From: Steinernema hermaphroditum | Lineage: Eukaryota; Nematoda; Chromadorea; Rhabditida; Steinernematidae | NCBI GenBank assembly: GCA_030435675.1 | Contig: CM059624.1 | Location: 9,696,769 to 9,760,768, forward strand | DNA: 64,000 bases | Direction: 5' to 3' | In this document: positions 1 to 9,142 of the stretch, piece by piece | How the letters are laid out: each line of letters starts with the position of its first letter | How positions within the stretch are numbered: position 1 is the first letter of the stretch | Program-made: the position numbers and the translations under genes | Notes under the pieces: model-generated | What the model was told of the DNA's origin: nothing | Database searches by the model: none | What the model saw: the letters and a program-made list of their open reading frames with translations, nothing else

Positions 1-1
1 C

Positions 2-3000
2 CTGGACTCCTCGCTCGAGTCCGGATTGACGTCCACGAAGGCGGCTTCCGTGCTCGCCCGCGATGGACCCAACGCCCTCTCGCCGCCCAAGACGACCCCT
101 GAATGGATCAAGTTCGCCAAGAATCTGTTCGGAGGTTTCGCTCTCCTCCTCTGGGTCGGCGCCTTCCTGTGCTATGTCGCCTACTCGGTTGATTACTTCA
201 CTATGGAATACCCATCTAAGGACAACGTAAGATTCTGGATGGTGCGAGCTCATGTACAATATCCTATGTTTAGTTGTATCTCGGTATTGTGCTCATGACT
301 GTCGTCGTCATCACCGGATGCTTCCAATATTATCAGGAAAGCAAGAGCTCGAAGATCATGGACTCCTTCAAGAACATGGTTCCCACCTACGCTCTGGTCT
401 ACCGTGATGGCGAAAAGCAGCAGGTCCGCACCGAGCAGCTCGTCGTCGGTGACATCGTCGAAGTGAAGGGTGGAGACCGAGTTCCCGCCGACATCCGTGT
501 CATCTCCTCTTTCGGATTCAAGGTTAATATCCGTCGTAACTTTCGGTTTTTAATTCAAAGCTTTTGTAGGTCGATAACTCGTCGCTCACCGGAGAATCGG
601 AGCCCCAGTCGCGCTCTCCCGAATGCACCAACGAGAATCCTCTGGAAACCAAGAACATCGCCTTCTTCTCCACCAACGCCGTCGAGGGTACCGCCAAGGG
701 TGTTGTCATCTACACTGGTGACCGCACTGTACGTTTATTCCTCGAATTCCTCAGACTCCAATGGTCTTCCTGTTCAGGTCATGGGTCGCATTGCTCACTT
801 GGCTTCTGGACTCGACACTGGAATGACCCCCATCGCCCGTGAAATCGAGCACTTCATCCACCTCATCACCGGAGTGGCCGTCTTCCTCGGAGTTACCTTC
901 TTCATCATCGCTTTCGTTCTGGGATACCACTGGCTCACCGCTGTTGTCTTCCTCATCGGTATCATCGTTGCTAACGTCCCTGAGGGTCTTATCGCCACTG
1001 TCACTGTGTGCTTGACCCTTACCGCCAAACGTATGGCCTCCAAGAACTGCCTGGTCAAGAATCTCGAAGCCGTCGAAACCCTCGGATCCACCTCCACCAT
1101 CTGCTCCGATAAGACCGGAACCCTTACCCAGAACCGTATGACCGTCGCCCACATGTGGTACGACAGAAACATCGAAACCTGCGACACCACCGAAGATCAG
1201 TCGGGAGTTGGAAGCGGTAACAAGGGAGACACCTACAACGCTCTGATCCGCATCGCCACCCTCTGCAACCGCGCCGAGTTCAAACCTGGCCAGAACGACA
1301 TTCCTGTGCTCCGCCGCGAATGCACTGGTGATGCTTCTGAGATCGCTCTCTTGAAGTTCACCGAATTGACCACCGGAAACGTCACGCAATACCGCAACAA
1401 GAACCCCAAGATTGCCGAGATTCCGTTCAATTCCACCAACAAATACCAGGTCTCCATCCACACCACCGACGACGGGGACAACTCCTACCTCCTGGTCATG
1501 AAGGGAGCTCCCGAACGCATCTTGGACCGCTGCAAGACCATCCTTCTCAACGGCAAGGAAGTCGAACTCGACGACAAGCTCCGTCAGGATTTCAACACTG
1601 CCTACCTCGAGCTCGGAGGTTTGTCTTTCCCGTTAACGTTCCGCTTCTGATACATTTGTTTTAGGCATGGGAGAACGTGTGCTCGGATTCTGCGACTTCC
1701 GTCTCAGCACTGCCCAGTTCCCTCGCGGATTCGAATTCGACACCGAGGACGTTAACTTCCCCGTTGAGGGTCTTCGCTTCGTCGGTCTTATGTCCATGAT
1801 TGACCCCCCTCGTGCCGCTGTCCCCGACGCCGTCGCCAAGTGCCGTTCTGCTGGTATCAAGGTCGTAATGGTCACTGGAGACCATCCCATCACCGCTAAG
1901 GCCATCGCCAAGTCCGTCGGAATCATCTCTGAGGGAACTGAAACCGTTGAAGATATCGCCATGCGCCGTGGAATCCCCGTTGAAGATGTTGATCCTCGCG
2001 AGGCTAAGGTACTGAAGCCACTTATCAATCGGGTTATGACAGGAGCGTTTATAGGCCGCTGTTATCCACGGATCTGACCTGCGTGAGATGTCCGAAGACC
2101 AGCTCGCTGAAATCATCCGCCACCACTCTGAAATCGTGTTCGCTCGCACCTCTCCCCAGCAGAAGCTGATGATCGTCGAAGGATTCCAGCGCCAGGGCCA
2201 GATCGTCGCTGTCACTGGAGATGGTGTCAACGATTCTCCCGCTCTCAAACGTGCCGATATTGGTGTCGCCATGGGTATCGCCGGATCCGACGTCTCCAAG
2301 CAGGCCGCTGACATGATTCTGCTCGATGACAACTTCGCCTCGATCGTCGTCGGTGTTGAAGAAGGTCGTCTTATCTTCGACAACTTGAAGAAGTCCATCG
2401 CCTACACTCTCACTTCCAACATTCCCGAAATCTCGCCTTTCCTCACCTACATTCTCTTCGGCATTCCTCTTCCTCTCGGAACTGTCACTATCCTCTGCAT
2501 TGATCTTGGAACCGACATGGTGCCCGCTATCTCACTCGCCTACGAAGAGGCTGAATCCGACATCATGAAGCGCCAGCCTCGTGACCCGCTCCACGACAAG
2601 CTCGTAAACGAGCGTCTTATCTCCCTGGCTTACGGTCAGATTGGAATGATCCAAGCCTCCGCCGGTTTCTTCACCTACTTCTTTATCATGGCCGATAACG
2701 GATTCCTCCCGTGGGATCTCTACCAGCTCCGTGCCCAATGGGATTCGCGCGCTTTCAACAACGTTGTCGACAGCTACGGGCAGGAATGGGTGAGTCAGTC
2801 CCCTCCAAGGCGTATCTCATGCACATCTTTCTTTTCAGACCTACGCTAACCGCAAGATTCTCGAGTACACCTGCCAGACCGCCTATTTCGTCTCCATCGT
2901 GGTCGTCCAGTGGGCCGATCTGATCATCTCGAAGACTCGCCGCAATTCGCTTGTCCAACAGGGCATGAGCAACTGGACCCTCAACTTCGGTCTCGTCTTC

Positions 3001-3192
3001 GAAACCATTCTCGCCGCCTTCCTCTGCTATTGCCCCGGACTCGACAACGGTCTTCGCATGTACGGACTCCGCTTCTCTTGGTGGTTCCCCGCCCTTCCCT
3101 TCTCCGTTCTCATCTTCATCTACGACGAAGCACGCCGCTACTGCATCCGTCGCTGGCCCGGTGGCTGGGTTGAGCAGGAGACCTACTACTAG
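2..3192 (+). CDS. eat-6: Na+/K+-ATPase alpha subunit, 5' end outside window
   Basis: P2C-type ion pump that exports three Na+ for two K+ per ATP across the plasma membrane; EAT-6 sets membrane potential in nematode muscle and neurons. Exons: 2-226, 274-522, 570-728, 778-1618, 1665-2008, 2055-2789, 2839-3192, all phase-consistent, giving 968 residues, so only about the first 30 are missing. Visible motifs: LTGES of the A domain (after 570), the phosphorylation motif DKTGTLT (Asp codon 1108-1110), KGAPE of the nucleotide domain, TGDGVND hinge (about 2215), and the M4 PEGL segment (about 980). The C-terminus ends in ETYY, the usual end of this family. Introns are 45-50 nt. The gene is convergent with the BRCT gene. 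Family identity is certain; orthology to eat-6 rests on near-identity of the M1-M2 loop and catalytic core as I know them. Confidence 0.97.
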
Positions 3193-3552
3193 ACATATGG
3201 TGACGTGGGTTCAAAACCCTCGGAAGATCAAACGTTGGCTATGTCGTTGTCTTGTGCTATCATTGATATATTGATGTAATATGTAAATTTCTTAATTGTC
3301 TTTGTTGTATGGGGACGGTGAATATCACAGGGGTTTGGAAGGATCTTGGGCTATGGCATGGGAAGCGGTCATTCTAGTTCGGCTTCGAGTAGGTGGAAAT
3401 CATCTAAAAGGGTGGAAAACTAGCTCTACCAAAAGAAGCCTATACATTGAGGCCCTCAAGAACGACATCTTGTCTTTTGATCCGTCGTATCCACCGAGTA
3501 ATCAGAGTTTATTGTGAAACCTGGAGTCACACCAAATAGCAACAAACGTTAA
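3193..3552. other. Convergent 3' flank of eat-6 and the BRCT gene
   Basis: No gene seen. TTTATT at 3508-3513 is an AATAAA poly(A) signal on the minus strand, about 40 nt past the BRCT stop codon. I see no canonical AATAAA for eat-6; the AT-rich run near 3260-3295 is the likely 3' end. Confidence 0.5.
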
Positions 3553-5262
3553 TCAACGGCTAAGACCTGCTTCAAATGCCCTCTTGGAGTGCCTTGCCAC
3601 CAGCGTGAAGAACTTGCTGCAGTCGATCAGGGACAGCTTCCGCTCCTTCGCTTCCCGAAGCATCTTCTTCTCTTCATGTGTCAAATTCTTCTTCTTCGTG
3701 ACCAGAATGCCGTGCTTGTATTTGCTCACCTTCATCTCATCGATGCTGTTCACGAAGATGCCACCACAGCATCTCGTCAGCTTCGCAACTTCGCTAGGAT
3801 CCGGCTTCACACCGGGCAAGCAGCATACAGTCCACTTCTCGAGGAAAGGTACCGTCATGTGGACGACGCGTTCAATGCAGATGTTCAGCTCGTTTTCGTG
3901 TTCTTTGTCCTCCAGGAGATAATCGAGTCCCTTCAGGAAACGGCCGTTGGCCTTCGATTCTCTGACCCACTGCATGGAAACGATCGGGATGCGCTTCCCA
4001 ATGGCACACACCATATTTGCAGTGCGCCGGACCTCTCTTGCAATGAATATAGTTGCCTCTTCGATGTCCGGGGTCACCTTCCCTCCCAGCTCTTCAATGA
4101 CCTGCGTAGCTTCGGCGACTTCCACGTCGGACAAAAGCGACTGCAGTGCGACGAGAACCTGAAATCGTACATTTTGATTGATAATGGCGCTTACAAAACA
4201 ACACACCTTGAGTCGTCTGCTGTTCATTGCATAGAAAGGCGTTGTTGGGGTTTCCACACGCTCTGAAATTCTCGATCTGCTAGGCGTTACGGAGCCGTCC
4301 CCTTCGTCGCTTTCACTGTCACTCCTCTTTCGCTTTTTCGCGGGTGTTCCTCGCTTTCCGGATTTTGGCGTGGCTTTCGAGCTAGCAGCGACTCTCTTCA
4401 GGGCTGGTGTTTTCAGAGTCGCAGGTTTTGGAGTTTCATTCTCCTTCTTAGTGCTCTGGGCGAGCATCTGCTTTGAGGTAGTGGGCGTCTCTATAATAAA
4501 CGAACATAGGTAAATTAAAAAAAGGGCGAGCGCATGCCTGGAGCAGAAGTGCTACTACCCTTCGAGGAACTGCGGAGTCCAGCTCTCAGAGCTTGTTTCT
4601 TCTGTCCTAGAAATAGTTAGGTTACTATTTGCACTACAGAGCGATATAATCACCTTCAGTTGGGGCAGCTGGCGTGCTTTTCTCAACATTCTTATCAGAA
4701 GAGTTCGAGGCACTAGCTTCTCTAACGGGTGAACCAGCAACCTCCATGGCGTTTATCTCATTATCGGCAGGATCGTTTGCAGCTCCTGAACGATAACCGA
4801 TTATTCAATATAGAGCATTTTAGAATCCTACCGCTGTCGGCTGCAGCAACGGAGGATGTCACCGGCAGGAGCACTCCGTTCAGGCTCGCTGGAAACACAT
4901 CTAATCACTCGCATGGAAACAGTCGAAGAGTAAGAAACTTGCCTTCCTCCTCAGAAACGGAAGAAATTGGAGTCTCATCTTCGACCTCTAAAGCCAAAAA
5001 AAGAGAAGAATCAGGATCGGATGCAGTTTCGTCGACAGAAGGATTAATCTGGAACAACCATGATCAAGTACTGAAAAGCTAAGATAAAACGAACCGACTG
5101 GGTTTGACCCATGGCGCTTTCCGTGATAATTTTAGAGCCGGTCAGCTTTCTCGCAAGCGTCGCTTGCTTGTCCTGAGCAAAAGAAGATGCTTTTTCGCTA
5201 GTTTCCGTGCTTCCTTTTTGGGAAATGGACGATCTCAGGTTCATCGGACAAATTAGAGGCAT
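3553..5262 (-). CDS. Tandem-BRCT nuclear protein, MDC1/PAXIP1-like
   Basis: Predicted DNA-damage adaptor that would bind phosphoproteins in the nucleus through a C-terminal BRCT pair. Exons, high to low: 5262-5095, 5048-4943, 4888-4832, 4785-4654, 4606-4559, 4490-4207, 4158-3553; phases agree and give 466 residues. Residues 1-265 are acidic, Ser/Thr-rich and disordered, with a basic patch (KRGTPAKKRKR) that resembles a nuclear localisation signal. BRCT1 is about 266-345, with RRTANMVCAIGKRIPIVSMQW matching the RTxKFLCALGxGIPILSLDW core of MDC1 and PTIP except for its middle; BRCT2 is about 365-455 and contains a CCGG turn. The start is chosen because a TTTACAG acceptor lies 7 nt upstream of this in-frame ATG. 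One intron (4942-4889) appears to use a GC donor (AAG|GCAAGT). A further upstream exon is possible. I cannot name a C. elegans orthologue with confidence. Confidence 0.8.
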
Positions 5263-5908
5263 CGCATCACTGTAAATAATCGGTACATAGCCACGGATGC
5301 AAGACCGAAATGGAAAGTAGCCAGCAGAGAGAACAGAAAACATGATTGAATTGCAAACGGTCGCGCCTCGCGCCCACATTGGCCATCGTGTGGGGTCGCT
5401 CGACCACAAAATTATCATCATTCGTGACAGGAGACTTCAACTCAAAAAGAACACATAAATAAAAGGGCGATGAGTGATTCGGAACTGGTGACGAGATTGG
5501 AATGCGTTCGCAGATATGTGATGCGGTTTGAAAGGAGTCACTGAAGCCCTAAATAACCCAAACAGAACTCCAGTCGACTCTGGAAGCTAACAACAAAGAA
5601 TCGCCAATTTTTGGCCAAATTTTACGAGCCAGGTGAAAAGAGTTTGAGACAGACACCAGGATGGTCGTGCTGGGACCCATCCTACTCACAGAGTGAGCTG
5701 AGACAGTGGAGTTCCGAGTTTCATGAGATTCCGATTCTTTTCAGCCTTCAGCTAATGATGCTTTACGACAGAAAGGTTCATGAGATTTATGGTATCTCTG
5801 TGCCCACGTCAGTTCGGTTTTGCTCTCGAGGATTGAATTCCGACAAATTTTCATGTTTTTTATACTTTTGACGCGTATTTGTTTGATGTACTTCTCCTTC
5901 AGCCAGCG
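5263..5908. other. Divergent intergenic region
   Basis: Lies between the starts of the BRCT gene (-) and the 5909 gene (+), so it probably holds both promoters. Short open frames here lack splice support. I see no clear TATA box. Confidence 0.4.
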
Positions 5909-6767
5909 ATGGCCGATTCCGACAGCGAAGCCTACAGCCTGACGGAAGACATCTTGTCCTACAAACTTCCAACGGATACCATAGCGGACATCTCTCGTAC
6001 GAAGAAGATCCTGGACGCCTACTGGAGGACAAGTCGGATTCTCTGTTGCTGACTTTCTCATGCATTACACTATGTTCTAGGGAGAGGCATCTATGAACCG
6101 GTGAAGGAGTATGAACGCATCGTGCCCATCGACGTTGAAAAGGTTCCAGGCGGGGCAGAGAAGTTCGACGTGTTCAACTCGCTCTACAAATTCGTAAGAG
6201 AGCTCGATTCTGACTCGTTTAACCCGTGAGTTTTCAGAACACGCTCAAAAGCTCCGGGTCAGATTTTGATTTTGAATCCGCGGAGAAGCGAGAAGCCGAA
6301 AAGGCACGAGCCGAGGCGAAAATTCCGAAGCTGACGATGATGAAAGAGCTAGCGACACACACAGCAGAATTGCAGATGCTTCGTGATGTGGCTCGCCAGC
6401 AGAAAACTGGAAAGGTAAAATACGTCGAATTACGGTAGTATATAAAGGCTGTGAATCTGAATGCCATTTAATTTTTCGAGAATTTCTTACGCTCTATTCA
6501 TTGCTACCCTTTTAGCCAGGATACTGTCCCCCAAGAACTGTGGTACCTGAAAGTAAGGCGATTCTATCTGATGCATTGGAGAATCTGAAGAAGGACTTCG
6601 TGAGGATCAAGAGGGAGCGTCACGCGGCGCCGTCGGAGGAGTGGAAGAGGCTAGGTGTGGGCCAGTACCTGCCGCCACACTACAAGTACCTGGACTTTGA
6701 TCGTACTAGGGAGGAATCCCGAAGTGATATGGATAGCGTGATCAGTGAAGTGAGCTCGGGAGCTTAG
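5909..6767 (+). CDS. Uncharacterised 221-residue protein
   Basis: Not recognised. Exons 5909-6032, 6081-6193, 6238-6414 and 6516-6767 join in phase, and every intron has a good donor and a TTCTAG/TTTCAG/TTTTAG acceptor. The start is supported by a CTTCAG acceptor ending at 5901, seven bases before the ATG (possible spliced-leader site). The protein is hydrophilic, without signal peptide or membrane segment. It has an acidic N-terminus, a charged Ala/Glu/Lys helix (about residues 90-135, probable coiled coil) and a C-terminal part with a conserved-looking GVGQYLPPHYKYLDFDR motif. The last intron (6415-6515, 101 nt) holds a TACGGTAG motif at 6431. It is head-to-head with the BRCT gene. Codon use and splice quality support a real gene; function is unknown. 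Confidence 0.75.
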
Positions 6768-7007
6768 GTATTGTTTGGATTTATATCACTTGTTTTCGAT
6801 CTGTTTGTTTATCACTAATTGTATAATCGTATTCGTAAAAGGATTTTTTCTTTGTTTTCGTTTTCACTGGACGTGCTTTGTGTAATTTGGACTGCAAGTT
6901 CTTCAAAATACGGTGTAACGCGTACGTACTGAAGTGATTTATGTAAAAAGTTCACGTAGATTCACGTACAGATCAATTTCAGTTATTAGGGGGTCCAAAT
7001 ATCACCA
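6768..7007. other. 3' flank of the 5909 gene
   Basis: AT-rich, no gene seen. Tail-to-tail spacer between the plus gene ending at 6767 and the minus gene ending at 7008. Confidence 0.4.
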
Positions 7008-7504
7008 TCATCTCCCAATCCTGTAGGCAAATGCCCTTCGATAATGTTTGTTTTGCAAAGGTTTAGTCATCATTGTCAACGTTCGGGCGTTCAAGTGATG
7101 TTTTCCTCGAGCCATTGTTGTTGATTCATCGACGAAAATGTTTGAATAGTGTACGATCAGCTTGGAATTGGATGGAATTTTAATGGAGCTCAACTTTCCA
7201 TCGAGTTGTAGCAAAAAATGACCTTTGGAGAAGGTGATGTTGACCGTGGTGTCGACCGGCTGGGCTTCTGCTTTGCTTTACACCATCCGAAGGGGAGGGA
7301 GGGGGTAGCCCTGACGCCGCTCGATGACTGTTCCGCTCTGAGGCCCCGCATTCAACATCTTCATCAGTTCCTGAACGGTCGGAGTATCGGCGCTCCTTGT
7401 CTGTAACCAGTTCCTTGTCTGTAACCACAGTCAGTAAGTGCGATAAAAACCCGTGGTTGTAAAACATGGTTGTAGTTTAGACGGATACACCAGTTTTCGG
7501 CCAT
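7008..7504 (-). CDS. Small uncharacterised protein, alternative acceptor
   Basis: Not recognised. Exons, high to low: 7504-7466, 7400-7316 and 7267-7008, 127 residues. The first intron has two possible acceptors, at the exon positions 7400 and 7418, created by a direct duplication of about 18 nt; the upstream one gives a 47-nt intron and adds six in-frame codons (133 residues). The second intron (7315-7268, 48 nt) has a weak donor, C|GTCAGG, and removes an in-frame TAA; without it the frame is broken, so a decaying gene is the alternative. The start follows ATTCACAG by one base, as at trans-splice sites. The protein starts MAENWCIRLNYNH, has an amphipathic stretch (TVQELMKMLNAG) and a basic C-terminus (HYRRAFAYRIGR). 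No signal peptide or membrane segment. Confidence 0.4.
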
Positions 7505-7505
7505 A

Positions 7506-7527
7506 CTGTGAATTGAAGGATTCACAG
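7506..7527. repeat. Palindrome carrying back-to-back splice acceptors
   Basis: Perfect 8-bp arms CTGTGAAT/ATTCACAG around a 6-nt spacer. Each strand therefore reads ATTCACAG, a good acceptor. The minus copy sits one base before the ATG of the 7008-7504 gene. The plus copy lies 27 bases before an ATG (7555) that opens the next plus-strand coding region. Confidence 0.5.
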
Positions 7528-7554
7528 TAAGGAATCAAATCAAAGGAGCGGCGG

Positions 7555-8692
7555 ATGTTGCTCTTCCGACGGATTGCTCTGCAAGTAATTTAACTAACGT
7601 CCGTCCCGCATATGTTGTATGCCGCCTGATCTCCATTCTTTCTCGATACTCCCAATGTCCATGCGACAAACTGAATAAAAACTGAGATAAAATCTATTGA
7701 TTCTGCTGAAGGCTTCATTTGCTTTGTGCAATCTGGAGTCAAAGAGTAATCGAAAGGTAGTAATACGGTAGTTCCGTAGCAATTGAAAGGTGAAAGCCAG
7801 AAGGAAGGCATAAGCGATGGTTCGCTGAGAGCTCTGGAAAGGAAGAAACACGAGATCGAGAAGGAGTTGAACATGTTAGGTGCGAGTTGAAGCGTTAAGA
7901 TGTGTCCATTTACCATGCTTTCACATCGCTGATATTTGCATTCGGAAAACAAATGCTTCTCTGACAAGATTGTTCCCCTTTCTGGCGCATCTACGTACTA
8001 TAATGTAAATATCAACGATGTGAAAGCATGGTAAATTTGATAGAGTACGCCAGATCAGAGTGTGAACAGGTAGGTATTTCCTGTCAAAGCATAGAAGGCT
8101 GGGAGTTTAGAATTGAAGAATTTCTGAAGTTCTTAAATTTCTGCTTCTTAACAATGGGTGGAAGTAGAACTGGGATCTAATGTTTACGGATGTCCAAACG
8201 TATCAGAGAGTTTGCTTGTTGTTCTACAAGGGGAAGTTTGCTTAGACCGCGGAGATGACGATCAGGAACAACTCATACGTTCTCGAGAGTTCGTCCTTTA
8301 CGAATTGAAAGCAGCGCTGACAGAGGGAATGCTCACGTCGAGGATACTACTATTAGCACATTTGATCGCTTCTTCTGCACTGCGACAGAACGACGAACAG
8401 ATCAAAAAGGAACTTTCCTTGCTTGTGTTGTTAAACCCTTTAAGGGCATCAGAGCTGACCTATCGAGTTGTCCCACAACACTTCCGCTGGGCTGGAGCCA
8501 AACGACAAGTCCTTCTGGAAACAACCGAACGCCACGGAAAAGTTCGTCGATTACATCCTCGCACTTTGCAGAGGAGAACGAGAAATCCTAGAGGAATGTA
8601 GTCGACGGACCCATTTGCTTGTAATCAGTTTCATCGGCCTTACGATCGCCGTCATCTGCGTCATTCATGAGTACGAAAAGAGCTCGAAATGA
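7555..8692 (+). other. Unresolved plus-strand coding region or pseudogene
   Basis: Several segments look coding but do not join cleanly. 7555-7584 reads MLLFRRIALQ then a GTAATT donor. A segment from about 7688 reads SIDSAEGFICFVQSG. From about 7809, after a CCAG acceptor, the frame reads a charged helix (SLRALERKKHEIEKELNMLG) ending at a GTGCGAG donor. An open frame at 8158-8601 (VYGCPNVSESLLVVLQGEVC and on) overlaps a shifted one at 8468-8692, which ends in a hydrophobic span (HLLVISFIGLTIAVICVI), a probable membrane anchor. No family was recognised. The inverted repeat at 7908-8036 interrupts it. Either a fast-evolving membrane protein gene with poor splice sites or a degraded gene. Confidence 0.3.
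7906..8036. repeat. Imperfect inverted repeat, about 34-bp arms
   Basis: Left arm about 7908-7941 contains ATTTACCATGCTTTCACATCG (its last 20 bases pair exactly with the right arm). The right arm, 8003-8036, is its reverse complement, with the match continuing outward-in to about 34 bp at two mismatches. The spacer is about 60 bp. No terminal duplication was obvious. It could be a small inverted-repeat transposon relic, or a transcribed hairpin. Confidence 0.55.
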
Positions 8693-8796
8693 CTGCACCG
8701 TTTCCTATGATCCATTCAAGAATGTAACCCTGTAAGTCGCTGTATAAAGCTTAATTTCCCTTCCTTTACTTTCCCTCCCTTCTTGATTACATAAAG

Positions 8797-9142
8797 AGAA
8801 TGTGTACGAGAGTCCATATCACGCAGTCCTGTCGTGGAATCAAGTCGACATTATAAAGAAGCAATCGGTACTTCAAAATTATGACCTCATGACCATTATT
8901 TATATCCCAATGTGTGGAGAGTGCCGAAGACGAATGATCGGATACACACCTCAATTACTGGTGCGGCGTTTAATGGGAACGGCCGAACGACTCCTCCACT
9001 CACTGGATAGTACGGTAGCCGCTATTGCAACGACGAAAGATTTTGCGATCGGTGGCCTGTTAGCGATAAGTAGCAAAACAAATTGGCATTTTGATGATTT
9101 CTTCGCGAACGCTCCGAGGCTCTGCATAAGTCATTTGCTGTA
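8797..9142 (+). other. Open reading frame of unknown status
   Basis: An open frame from about 8802 encodes 113 residues (MYESPYHAVLSWNQVDIIKK at the start; a CGEC motif in the middle). It could be a 3' exon of the unresolved region upstream, but I found no convincing acceptor or donor that joins them. A TACGGTAG motif lies inside at 9011. No family recognised. Confidence 0.2.

Noticed and set aside
751..1461. 236-codon open frame on the minus strand within eat-6
   Set aside because: It lies exactly opposite a highly conserved ATPase exon; the open frame comes from C/G-ending codons in the real gene.
3208..3232. GTGGGTTCAAAACCCTC after eat-6 as a T arm
   Set aside because: One stem mismatch, and the upstream bases where the rest of a tRNA would lie are eat-6 coding sequence.
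7262..7330. Reading the TAA inside the 7008-7504 gene as proof of a pseudogene
   Set aside because: A 48-nt intron, the usual size here, removes the stop and keeps the frame; still listed at moderate confidence because its donor is weak.
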